Shown one piece after another: positions 23,208-34,335 of a DNA stretch of 64,000 nucleotides; the stretch's first letter is position 1; each line of letters opens with the position of its first letter. The translations under genes and the position numbers were made by a program. A model generated the notes under the pieces. The model did no database searches. It saw only the letters and a program-made list of their open reading frames with translations, and was not told where the DNA came from. Location of the stretch: positions 10,259,321-10,323,320 of the forward strand of contig OX637289.1 in assembly GCA_951799445.1 (NCBI GenBank). The letters run 5' to 3'. The stretch comes from Pseudisothecium myosuroides. Taxonomy: Eukaryota; Streptophyta; Bryopsida; Hypnales; Lembophyllaceae.

Positions 23208-25664
23208 CTAACAACAAGCCCTGCTCCTCCTGCAATCTACCGGTTGGCGCTCTTGCCGGTTTTGCGTACTGGACAGTTCCTTCGCCTCGGTCCAGAACGG
23301 ATATGTCGGCGGCGCCTCCTTGGAAGAATTCTTGGCGATTTGTTTTGTGGCGGAGCGGCCCATTGGTTGTGGTCTCAGTGGCTTCAAATCTTGATGACAA
23401 CGAGTTGTGTTTGTGTAGTTCATCTTCTGTGCCAATGAAGGCGGGCATAGGCTCTGAATCTTCAATCGCTCCTCCTCGCCAATGATACTGTAAAGTGGTG
23501 TCAGGTTGTCATGTTCTTGGAGGTTGTTGCAAGTTTTAAGGGCAGCTCCATGAGTATCGTGCCATTTTCTTGGTTCTCCACTTTGTGAATTTGAGAGTTT
23601 TCTTGCTTGCAAGATTTTTCCTTGCTCGTTCAGTTCTTGTCTGTAGGCATCCTTCAGGGGGAGGCTGACAGCTTTTGTTGGCGATCGGAGAGAATGCCGA
23701 GTGTCAGGCGGATAGAACGAAGGCAACTTTTCTGATTCGTCTTGTTTCAACTGCCAATTGTTCCTTCTCCCTCTATGAAACGATGGCTGTGGAAGTGACG
23801 TCACACTCGATCTTGAATCGGCGCTCGCAAGCCGGCAGCTATCAGGACGACTGGAGTTCCATGGCTCCTCTGCGTCACCTGCTTGCGGATTTGCCCGACG
23901 GCCGTGGAGGACTTTCTCCTTTCTGGGCAATATGTCGGGCACTCTGTTTGGTTCCTTCTGACAATTCTCTTTCTCCCGTATTCTGTGGTTCTCCGCGTCC
24001 TCGAAGTAGTCGTTGTACACTACAAATTGGTTGGCCTGCAAGAACAGGAGGGCGTCTCGTGACTCTCTTGTAAATCTGTCCATTCAATTTCTGTGTACAA
24101 GCAAACAGCTCACTGAACATAAACATGTGGAAGAGTATAGAAACTAGAACCTGGCTGTTGTAGCTTCTTAGTTTATAGTGCTTGTTCATGAAGGAGAGCA
24201 GATTGTCGGAGGGTTTGTCGTAGCTGCACATTAAGAATACAACAGGAAAATGCTCGCTGCGTTATGAACGCTGAATATGCTTCTTTAACAATCGTATGTA
24301 GTGCTCTGCATTTGCGGGTTGAAGTCTACTAATGTAAATGCCTACATGGTTCGCGAGCGTGGATGTCAAAGAGAGCAACATCAAAAAAGATTTCTCTAAC
24401 GAAGGTAAGAAACTTCAAGATACAGTGGGGAGAAGATTATATCATCGTATTGAGAGCGTTACTTTAATGTGCATGTTGTTCCTATTTTCTCACCCTCACT
24501 GAATTTCTGCTCTCGCGTTGCAAGAGGCATCAGAAACAATTAAATTTTTGCAATAAAAATTATGTGTAAGCATCTTGTGCAAAGGAGATGAGCGTGAGAG
24601 TGGCACCCAAGCTGACATGGTCGTTTTTTCTCCTGCTCCAGCATGAACTCGAACATCATGTGCCCCAACCCCTGCCTGTTCATCACCGAGAGCACAGTTA
24701 GTGGACAAGCTTTTCGTAACTGAACCCCCAAGGGCTGTAACTGCTAACCATGAACCTGAAGCTGTTGACCATGGACAGTGAACCAGGCAAAAAGCATGGA
24801 GCCATTTTCAGTTTGTTAGAAAGCAATCTGATGAAGTTGCGCACCTTTGGCAGGACTCGTGCACATAAAAGTCCAGTACACACAAGGGCGACATCTCCAC
24901 AAGTTGAGCATTGTCTCTTCGAATGAAAAGATTCTTCTGACCAACTTTGAGGAGACCCTGAGCACGAATGTGACCCGGACGTTCAAGTACGTTGCTTGTG
25001 AGAAGGTAGAGCTTTTGAAAGCTCTGCAAAAGACGGTCTACGCTAGTGATGGGACCGCGTAACCGCTGTGCAATAGCAGACAACTCTCCCATATGATTAA
25101 TGATTAGCTGCAGCTGCTCACCCTCCTTGCCACGCATGAGATTCACTGCGTTTTGCCAAACGAACAAAGCATGATTATCGCAGCGTAGGTTATAATTAAT
25201 CTCGAAACTCATCAAACCATCTCCTGAGAGCAGTAATTTCGAACTGTGAATAATGAGTCTGTCAAATGGCCTCCTATCGACGTATTGACTTAATTAGGAA
25301 GGAGAGTTTCTTACTGAGTTGGTAGCTGTTCCATGCAGTGATTTGGGGAGCGTCGCTGAGGCTCTTCAAGGAAGGAATGTTGCAAAAGAACTCCACCATT
25401 GCGACAATCAACTCGCCGAAGTAAGTTTAATTTATTGGATATCACCTGCAGTTCTCTCCAATATGATTGATTAGAGAAGACCAGATTGTATGTCGTGGTC
25501 TCTATACATCCTGACGAAATCCCAGTCAATTTGAATCCCTCAAACCAGTTTCTGCAACCCTCGAATTGAAACTCGCTTGCCTTCTCAACCACCGAAATGG
25601 TCTTCCCTGCCACGCCTCACATCCCACCATGCTTGTCCGTATCTGTCAATCACCTGTCTGCCAT
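23208..25664 (-). CDS. Unrecognised six-exon gene, predicted ~551 aa
   Basis: I do not recognise the family. A frame-consistent chain was built: 25654-25664 (11-nt first exon, ATGGCAGACAG, MADR), 25315-25551, 24865-25243, 24607-24734 (or to 24740), 24151-24223, and 24035 down to a stop at 23208-23210. All junctions are GT-AG and all phases agree, which is the main evidence that the gene is real. The N-terminal half looks folded: NWFEGFKLTGISSG, YWRELQVISNKLNLLRR, GELSAIAQRLRGPITSVDRL and GHMMFEFMLEQEKK are amphipathic or helical. A Tyr-rich segment, LLSFMNKHYKLRSYNSQ and NQFVVYNDYFEDAENHR, spans exons 5-6. The last ~250 residues are Ser/Arg/Gln/Pro-rich and probably disordered. There is no signal peptide or membrane segment, so a nuclear or cytosolic protein is most likely. 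The donor of exon 3 and the 3' end (a further exon near 23050-23165 is possible) are the weakest points. Confidence 0.5.
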
Positions 25665-26023
25665 TGTTTTCAGAAAGCTTCACCGTTCTTGACAAATTCA
25701 CCCAAATCGCGCATCATCACCGGGATCAAACCTTTAGAAAAATCTGTGGCCTGGCTCTGTGGTCACAGAGAAGGAGCGCAGGCGAGCCTTGGCTGAAATT
25801 CTTCAGCTGGCAACTACCTTCCGTTACAGTTGCTAAGGATGTGACGCTCTCTTTTCCTCTGCCCTTTCCTTTCTGCTCCAATATCTTTCTCTATCCCTCC
25901 TTTTCTTTCTCAGGGAACGTAACCTCAAATTTTGGTCTATTATATTTTAGGGACGACCTTATTCCTGAGAATTCACTATTATGATGAGCGCCGAGTAAGG
26001 GAGGAGGTTCATGAAGCACCCAT

Positions 26024-26400
26024 TTAACCCCTACAGTCTCAAGGCCTTTTTTTCATCAAATTTCACTCAAAACTGCCAGAAAGCAAAAAATTTAGAAATT
26101 GTTATTTTTGTATTTCTAACTATAGGATCTTGTACTAGACTAGCAAAAGAATTTGTCAAAGAAATTTCAAAAACTTTGACCATGTGGAGTGTAAGATATT
26201 TGGGTTTGAAGTGAGAAAAATGGGTTTTTTGCTCCTTGCCTAAAAATCTAGAAATTGTTTTTTTTTTGTATATCTAACCATAGGATCTTGTACTAGACTA
26301 GCATAAGAATGTGGCAAAGAAATTTCAATAATTTTGACCATGTACATTGTAAGATATTTGTGTTTGAAGTGAAGAAAACTGGGTTTTATGCTCCTTGCCT
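26024..26400. mobile_element. TTAA-type element fragment with internal 165-bp duplication
   Basis: It starts TTAACCCCTACAGTCTCAAG. The segment at about 26083-26234 is repeated at about 26248-26400, both with TAGGATCTTGTACTAGACTAGCA, TTGACCATGT, GTAAGATATTTG and GCTCCTTGCCT. The same sequence occurs in reverse orientation inside the element at 51300-52236 and, truncated, at 45076-45213. The right terminus was not found. Confidence 0.6.
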
Positions 26401-27143
26401 TAGAACTAGATTTTAAGGCTGTGAATCTTCTTGGCTTAAATTTTTTTTTTTTATTAATATTGAATTAAAAAATTAATGTTGAAAAATTGAGTTAAAGGCC
26501 AAGAAATAAAAATAAAAAATAAAAACATTTGATTTTCATTCTTAAAAAAAAACTTTAAGTAGAAGTGAGTATGAGATTGAAGGGAAAACTAAATCAATAA
26601 TAGGTCTATGATGGAATTGAAACACGATAATTCCAACAATGAGATTGTTCTAGTATACAATCTAAACCTTGTCAAACTTCTTTTTTTAAATTGTGAAAAT
26701 TGTGTTAAAAAAATGAATCCTGTAAGTTATTTTTTCAAGAAGATGCTTAGATTGCCTAAAAAGCAAGATTGTCTATAGCTTTTTCATCACTAGTCCAAAT
26801 AGAATGAATCAAATCTTTTCATGTAAACAAAAATACTTTCTATGAGAAAAAAATTTACTTTTATCTTGACATTTTGTGATTTTTGTGCTACCTAACAATC
26901 CTTGTTTTAGACTTAGGGTGGTATAACTTTTGCTATTGGGCACCAATTCAAATAAAAATTGTATTTCTAGAAACTTAAGGTAGTTTTTAATCTTCAAAAA
27001 AAGTTTCAAAAAATCATGACAAAAATTGAGATTGTAGAAGCCTATCCAAAATTCATTTTGTCCCTCGCGGGGATAATGGGACTTTAGGAATTAAGAGCTG
27101 GAAATTAATTTGGAGAGGATAGAGTGACTTTTTGAAAAAAAAA

Positions 27144-27250
27144 ATTCAGTAAATTTTCTGAAAGAAATGGAATTGGCATCTAATTCAAGTCATTTCATAT
27201 TTTTGGAGCTTTGTAGAATTAGTTATGAATTTTTAAAGTTGAAATATAGT
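27144..27250. repeat. Dispersed repeat, copy 1
   Basis: Shares TTCAGTAAATTT, AATGGAATTGGCATCTAA, AAGTCATTTCAT and GTTA(T/C)GAATTTTT(A/G)AAG with 34222-34335 in the same orientation. Internal to some element family; no ends could be defined. Confidence 0.6.
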
Positions 27251-29409
27251 AGTTTGTCATTGAAAAGCGTCCACCACCTATAATGTACACTATTTGTACA
27301 TTGCTAATGCAATGAAAAATTAAAATGTACCTTTGCATTAGAAGATGCATTTAGAGTTTGAATGCTTTATAGAACCCCTATCTTAATGTTTTGCAAAGTA
27401 AAATAATATGATGTATTGGGTAGGTCACTTGCATCAATGGCTTTATCCTACTTTTATTGAGGATAACTTTCTAGATAGAGATGCAAACTCATAGTTCTAC
27501 ATGTGATTTCCATAGCATTTATAGGCAAAAAGTCAAGGATAAGGAACTTTGTTGAGTGGCTTCACCAATGTAAAGCAATTGAGCACTAGGCATATGTCCA
27601 AATCTTAAAAGCCTTACATTGGGAGGGCCATTAGATTGTAGTTTATCCTAACTTAAACCTCAAAGGACATTTCTTGGCCAAGAGGACAACCCAAAGGAAA
27701 ATCAAAGATCTCTTTGAAGTGGGGCATGGTCACATGGGTCTTGCTCTTGGCCCAAAGTTTGTGTAGTCAAGGCATGTAAAATTGACCAAGGAATAGAGCT
27801 CTGACTTTGCAACCTAAATGCATTGCATTGCAAGCCTTATTCACTATAGAAATAAATCTAGTAGGTTGAAACATTCCAAGAAAATTCTAAAGTCACTTTT
27901 TGTCAAAGATTCACTTGAAACTGAGCCCAAGGTATGTTGTTTAAGGGTTAAAAATTGATGAAATTACACCAATGGATACTTGAAGCTTGATTTTCATTCG
28001 TCTCAATTACATGTGGTGAATTATGTACTATCTATATAGCTAAACTTAGAAATGGTAGCTTAATCTTGATATGTTGTAGAGGACAAAAAGTGTTTGATGA
28101 ATGACTTTGAAAAACTATTCAAACAAAAAATGCACCTATCTATCTAAGAATTTGATTTTGATTATTTTCAGCTAACTACTTTAGTGATGGTTTGGAACTA
28201 ATCCTTTAAGGACCAAAGATTTATAGTTTTCAAATGAGAGTTTTGATTGATTATATTTTAGAGACCATAACTAGGTAAACATTGAAGCTCTATACATTTT
28301 AATGTAGTTTAAAGATGCACTTGAATGAAAGTACTTATAAAAATGAATAAAATAAATTTTGCAAAATTGTTCACTTAAAATGTCAATTACATACTTAAAT
28401 TTAAAATCTAATGAAGACAATATATGAACCAAGGATACATGTCAAATGATAAGACATCAAGACCTATCATAACAAACTGAGAACTACACCTCTAAATATT
28501 TTTTTGGAGTTTCTATTATTATTTTTTTTGAAGTTTTTGAATTCAAATTTTTTTTTACATTGTAATTAAAAAAAAGAAAAAGGTTGGACCTCTCAATTTT
28601 CTTAGCAATATAAAAAGAAATCATTCATCATAAGAATACTTAACAATGAACCATTTCTTAAAATTGAAAACCACCATTCAACATGCCATTTAATGTAGGA
28701 GATGTCATATATACTACAATTCAAAAGTCTCCCTATTTATGTTCCTATATATCAATAGAATTTCAAATTTGCAAATGTATTCTCCTGATATATAGTGAAT
28801 ATATAGTAACTTATAAATACCTTAGTTCCAACTTACACAAATCTAGAGATGAAGGGGCCAAAATTTTGAAGGTATTGATTGGTTGAAATCATGAAGTTTT
28901 GAAAAATGATTTTAGCCCATGACATAAAAGGTCACAAGTCTCCATAAAGGTCCAATGATATGGAGCACACTTTTTCCTAATATGTGGTAACAAACTTCTC
29001 AAATTTTGAGCCCCCAAAATTATAGTCAAATCCACCTTGAAAGAATAGGTCCAACAAAAACTTAAAAAATCCTCATTGAAAAGCCCTATTTTTTAATATT
29101 TTTAAAATTAAATATTTTTGCCATTTCATGCCCTATTGGTGGTTGATACCAATCCAAAGGTCATGATCTTGAAAGGAGGACTTCATGAGGGGGCTTGGAG
29201 AAGGAGCCCTTCATTTTCTATGCAAATTGGGCCTTAGCCACATACCAAAATGTGATTCTTGATAATAAGCTCAACCCTTAAAAACGATGACATACCTAAA
29301 AGGTCCAATGGATGACTTTAAAGTGTAGAAACAAAAAATGCACCTATTGGTCCAATAATCAAAGGTATTTTGGTGACTACTTTGATCACAGGGCTACATC
29401 CTTCCAAGT

Positions 29410-29641
29410 TTAATCTTTAAACGTCGACGAGGATGTTTTTGTACAATAGATGACAGAGAATCCTTCTAACAAGACAAAAATACAACTATTCATCTTTATA
29501 ATTTTGTTGTGAAAAGGAGAGATCTTCTATAATAGTTTGACTTCCAATGAATGCTTTTCCACTTTTTTGAAGGCAATGATTTTGACGATATCCAAAGGGA
29601 TGATTTCCACGGTCACCACTCACCAGTCCTTCCAGGGTTAA
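29410..29641. mobile_element. TTAA-type element, 230-bp subfamily
   Basis: The right end TCCTTCCAGGG-TTAA is intact and the left end (TTAA-TCTTTAAACG) is decayed. The interior matches 55315-55542: ACAACTATTCATC, TAGTTTGACTTCCAATGA, GATGATTTCCA(C/G)GGTCACC. It lies about 380 bp upstream of the ELOF1 start codon, so it borders that gene's promoter. Confidence 0.6.
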
Positions 29642-30022
29642 AAATGGAGACGGAGCCAAGAAACAGGAAGAACGACGACGACGAACTGAAAACGATGGAC
29701 GAGAACATGACGGAGCTCATCCTAAACCTGATGGATGAAAAAGAAACGAAAGAATCTAGAAGTAAAAGAAACGGGAAGGTTCCAAAAGAAATGCCTAGGA
29801 AGGAGGGAGGTTTGAATGTATGTAAAAGGAGAGAGACGAGGCCGACAGACCTTGCGAGACACGCACTTCAGTGCTCCTTGTTTCCACAATTTGTTGTTTC
29901 CACTGCCAATTTGTTGCAGTCTTTGTCCGTGACAGATTCAGAAGCGAAATTTTGTTTTCGTTGAGGTCGACGAAGGAGCTTTTGTGTTGTTTTTCAAGTT
30001 TGTTGCGAAAGAGCCGACCAAA

Positions 30023-30589
30023 ATGGGGAAGCGCAAGAGCGCGGCGAAGCCAGCGCCCCGACGTGGCCAGGAGAAGCTCGCGACGGTGTTCAGTTGCCCG
30101 TTTTGCAATCACGATAACAGCGTCGAGTGCCGAATGTATGTGCCTTTGCGTGGAAGCAGTGTTTGATTTGTCCTTGTTTGGGGGTTTGATTTGGCCTCGT
30201 TTGGGGTTTGAAGTGGATTTGTGGTTGCTGATGTCGGTTGGCTGGTGATCTGCAGGGATCGCAAGAACCAAGTGGGAGAGGCGTCTTGTCGGATTTGCCT
30301 GGAGAAGTTCAGCACGCCTATTGATTGTGAGTTTTCCAAATTTGTGCTCTTCGACTGCCCCTCGCACACAAGCGTTAGGGTTACCGCTGTTGATAATTTG
30401 GGGTTTGATAATTTGCCGTTAGGGTTTGATCATGAACGCGTTGAGGTGAATTTTGTAAGCAAGCTTTGATTCTAACACAGTATTTCTCTTGTGTGTGTGC
30501 GTGTGCTTGCAGCTCTGAGCGACCCCATTGATGTGTACAGTGATTGGATTGACGAGTGCGAGCGTATCAATGGGGGAGCGGAAGCATGA
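30023..30589 (+). CDS. ELOF1: Transcription elongation factor 1 (ELOF1), 86 aa
   Basis: Three exons, 30023-30135, 30256-30326 and 30513-30589, join in phases 2 and 1 to give 86 residues. The product begins [19 protein letters not shown], the basic tail of the ELF1 family, followed by a zinc ribbon with CPFC and CRIC cysteine pairs, and ends with the conserved [22 protein letters not shown]1/Elf1 travels with RNA polymerase II through chromatin and has a role in transcription-coupled repair. Length matches the animal protein (83 aa). The long acidic tail that Arabidopsis ELF1 homologues carry after the DECER block is missing: the frame stops five residues after RIN. The upstream in-frame ATG at 29984 was rejected because the conserved MGKRK start is at 30023. 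Confidence 0.95.
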
Positions 30590-32694
30590 GACCTTCAAAA
30601 GAAGGTTCATGTGGTTAGAGCTTTAGTGTTCTACTTGAGAAGATTCCAGAGAGATTTGTACAGACTCTTGGAAACTGTTAGTGGCAGCCGCACGCAGCAG
30701 CGTAATACGAATATTTTCGGTTGCTAGTTGTGGTTGCTCGTGTAGGTGAAGGGTTTAAAAGTTCCATGTCCTTTCTACGGCTTAGTGGAGAGCTACTTTT
30801 CTATTATGGAAAAAAAATAAGACAAAAATTACATGGGGTTGTAGAATATTGGAACTGGCAGACTTTTAGCCGAGCCCCTCCCATTATGCTACTATTTCTA
30901 CGTCTATAAATGGATATTTAGGACTTGAAAATACAAGTCCAACTTTCACCCTGCACAGTTCGAATTTTGTTTGTGTTATTACATGTGATGCAGACATGCA
31001 AATGAGCAGGTTGAGCGAAGTTGTTGCAAATAACAGGATAATGAGGCGAGGAATGCGTTTTTATGGTGTGCCACTTGTGATTTGAAATCTGTTGTGGATA
31101 TTGTTTCACGTAGATTTAGCAACCACTGAATGGCAATCTCGGACCTGCTTCCGTCTTGGAGTTGTTGCGAAAAGATTATGTGTTGTGTACAATTTCATCA
31201 CGAGTCGAGATGGTTTGCAACTAAGTTAGCTTTCACCTGCACATGGCGATGTCCTGCTATGCTGCAGTTGGTGCAGTTGCATTGTTGCGATGTTCTGCTA
31301 AGATATAGGAGTTCATTGATGCTAATTGCTCAAATATAATACTGCGCATGAAATTTGCACGTGCGGAAGGTAGTCAACAGGTTTCTACGGAAGTCAGTGA
31401 GTGTCAACTTCAGTAAACTTTCATTGTTTCCAGTAAATGCAGGTTGTAGCAAGAGGGCCACTTTAGTATGACATCTGCTTGTTTCTGTTATGGGAGATTC
31501 TGGAGAAGGGAATTGAAAAATTACGATGCTGTTGAGGCAGATATCCACGAGCGAGGTATTCTGGCTTGCGCGTAGTGGATGATCTTCTCATGGTCGTTAC
31601 TGTATTTGCTTTTCTCATGTGACTCGCTAACCTTGGGCATCGGTAATGCTTAGCTTACGTTGTGCTGCATGTAGTGTCTTGGAGATTTTTGTATATAATA
31701 ATAAGAAACAGGGTTTGTAGAAAGGACGAGGAAACTGAGAATGTGCAGACTTATGCCAAGCCGTCAAAGTCACTACAGTTGCAAGTCTTAGATTCTGGCG
31801 GAGCCTTTGATTCGTATCAATGAGGGACATATTCTGGAATCTCGGTAGAACCCAGATCTCGTCGATCGCTGTTCATTTTCTAGGATTGGAGAGAAAGAGC
31901 CGTCGAGAGAATAGATTTTTGGATGAGAGATAAGGTGGTGATTATGTATAGCACATCCGGCCGAGGGGGGAACCCAAACGGCTCATTTGTAATTTCGTCT
32001 CTGGTAGTAGCAGTGTCGACAATCGAGTGCCAATCGACAGGTGCTTTGAGAGGGTTGATTAATTACCACCGGCCTTGGTTTCGTCGGCATTGTACTTTTG
32101 AGAGTTAGATTTCAGCCTGGACAATGAAGGCTGAGCGACACAAGGTTGGAAAACTGACTGGCGGAACATTTCTTTAGAAGTGGGAAGTGCAAATGTTTAG
32201 ATTTGATCTGCTTGCAACAAAATAGTTTGAATTCTGAAGTTTATCTTGAGTTCTTCCTTCTGGCAGTTCTCCAACTCTTTGTCGTGACAATGTTTGGAAC
32301 GCTAGTGAACCCAATAGTTCCTTAACTGGAGAATCAAACTGAAGACACTAAAATCTTGCTGATTCCACGAAGTTTGGCTCCTTCATCAATCTTGAGAAGC
32401 TGGTTGAAGGAATTTTGGTTGCTGCCTGGTCTGTTCCACTGTGCCTTCGAACTTGTAGTATCAATGTGATTGAACTTTCATTCCTTTTCTTGGTGAGTCT
32501 TGCTCTAATACGCCGTTACCTCTTTAATCTGACTGTCTAGGTTCCAAAAATTGATTTGCAATAGTTTGAATGTTACATGGGCATGCAAAGACAATGCCAG
32601 TGACAAAATGTGTTGACATTCTATAATGATTTTTTACAGTTCTGAGTTGCATGTATTTTTGGAGATCCTGTGAATAAACTACGAAATTTTTAAG
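30590..32694. other. 2.1-kb gap after ELOF1, no gene recognised
   Basis: The first part is presumably ELOF1 3' UTR. Scattered ORFs of 60-72 codons have no family resemblance and no joining partner. No TIRs or tandem repeats stood out. Confidence 0.45.
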
Positions 32695-33237
32695 GTGTTA
32701 AAATGTACACTCAAAAAGGATCACAAACTCTCATGTTCAAAAAATAGAGAGATTCTTCCATCTCATGCAAACAAAGCTGTAAGGCAAGATAGGAAGAACA
32801 ATAGGCCTTCCTCCCTGAGGCCGTTGCTTCAAATTGCAGACGGCGTGGATTACCTCTACAAGAACGTTTTGCAAAAAAAATTGAAGTCACATGAAAATCT
32901 GTATCTGTAGGTGACTGACTTCGGACTCTCTAAAACGAAGGAAACAAACACCACACATTCTAATTTGACCTTAAAATCCGGCACAACAAGATAGATGCCT
33001 CCAGAGCTCATGGATCCCCTTCGCAAAGCAAATTGACATTGAATAACGTGAAGACCGACGTCTTTAGTTTTACTATGATTTGTTCCAAGATTTTGACTGG
33101 GGAAGCTTCCTTTCTAAACCCGAAGCAGCCAAAACTAGGGCTATCTATCATTCTTGGATCAAACTTCTGGGGCTGGGTGGACATTGATATGGCAAATTCG
33201 ACCTCTTTGTCTTTGTAATTTAAGTTATCATTCAACC
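32695..33237 (+). pseudogene. Protein kinase relic (TKL-type C-lobe)
   Basis: Translated fragments follow kinase subdomain order: LLQIADGVDYLYKN then LKSHENLYL (the catalytic-loop region, with the HRD replaced), VTDFGLSK (intact DFG, 32912-32935), a Thr/Ser-rich activation segment ending SGTTR, a stop where a conserved Trp is expected (TAG at 32992-32994), MPPEL (the APE motif), then, after a frameshift near 33030, VKTDVFSFTMICSKILTGEASF (subdomain IX). The N-lobe is absent. At least one nonsense change, one frameshift and loss of the catalytic Asp make it non-functional. The wording of the activation segment resembles the TKL kinases abundant in mosses and lycophytes. Confidence 0.75.
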
Positions 33238-33497
33238 CAAATTGTTGTTACTACCCTTTTGTGGCTTCTTAGCTCATGGCCGGAGCCAAAAGTAACACAC
33301 TGATCATGCTTGTGGTAACTTAATAGATCCCTATGACATTCAATTGTTCTGAAGTTCCTCAACTGGCAGGTGGCAGCTCATTACACAGTACATTGCACAG
33401 TTCATGGATACTTTGGGGTTGTCACTTGTCACCCAAGAATTAGTAGCATAGACTTGCAAAGCTGCAGTAGGTATATATATGAACTTGAAATACTGTA

Positions 33498-33747
33498 CAG
33501 TGGGGTACCAAAAAGAATGTCGTCATCGACTCATCACTGTCACCGTCATCACATTTGATCAAATCCAACGGAGGACCTACATGTTGGTAAATTATGAAAG
33601 TGTGCAGTATATATAGTTTATATACAACATATTGCATCTGCAAAGTTTGGTAGGCATTGAGCCAATTTGGTGGCAATTGGAAAATTGTTTACTGGTTGTA
33701 GTTTGAAGGGACTACAAAGTGACGACATTCTTTCTGGTACCCCACTG
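33498..33747. mobile_element. pogo-like TA-flanked MITE, 250 bp
   Basis: The ends are TA-CAGTGGGGTACCAAAAAG and the inverse CTTTCTGGTACCCCACTG-TA, with inverted arms of about 28 bp plus a shared CTG outside the TA on the left and CAG on the right. TA target duplication and CAGT termini are the Tc1/mariner-pogo signature. There is no transposase. It lies 0.3 kb beyond the kinase relic. Confidence 0.75.
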
Positions 33748-34221
33748 TACAGTACTGTACAACTCTTCTTGAAGTTGACAGAAATTTTTATGTCTTCCCA
33801 GATTTGTAGCCTTTTTTAGACTGAGGGAAGGCTTGCTACCTTTAGAAATCGTACTGTTCTTGGTTATGACTGAGATTTTATTGTTGAAGAACAGTATTTT
33901 TTTAATTTATATTTCCCTCTTCACTGATTGTGATTGGGGCAGACATTGCATGATGGTGAAGACAGGGCTGTAAGCTTATGACGTACCAGACTGAGAACAC
34001 TGTGTGCCTAGGGTGCTAGACTGATCAACAGTTATGAGTGCAGCATTCAGAAGAAGCGTATGGATTAGATAACCCTCCCGTAAGTTACCACAACGCTGCA
34101 GAAGATTATCAGACATAACAGAGTTGTACTTTAATTCATAAGAAGGTATGAGGTCCATGAACGGAAGCGCCCATTTAAGAGTTGATCACATTCTGGCGGA
34201 AGGGAACTCCTTGAAATATTT

Positions 34222-34335
34222 TTCAGTAAATTTTTGTAGAAAGAAAAATGGAATTGGCATCTAACACAAGTCATTTCATGTTTTTTGGACCTTTGTGGAG
34301 TTAGTTACGAATTTTTGAAGATGAAGTGCAGTGCT
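34222..34335. repeat. Dispersed repeat, copy 2
   Basis: Partner of 27144-27250, same orientation and about 80% similar by eye. Confidence 0.6.

Larger units (their letters stand above)
25665..30022. other. 4.4-kb intergenic region, repeat-derived
   Basis: The start probably holds the promoter of the minus-strand gene. 26024-26400 and 29410-29641 are TTAA-type element sequence, and 27144-27250 is a dispersed repeat with a second copy near 34222-34335. The ORF at 29551-29964 spans the end of the TTAA element and the leader of ELOF1 and is not thought to be a gene. The rest is AT-rich with nothing recognised. Confidence 0.5.

Noticed and set aside
29795..30367. 190-codon minus-strand ORF over ELOF1
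   Set aside because: It lies opposite the ELOF1 exons and introns and shows no family features.
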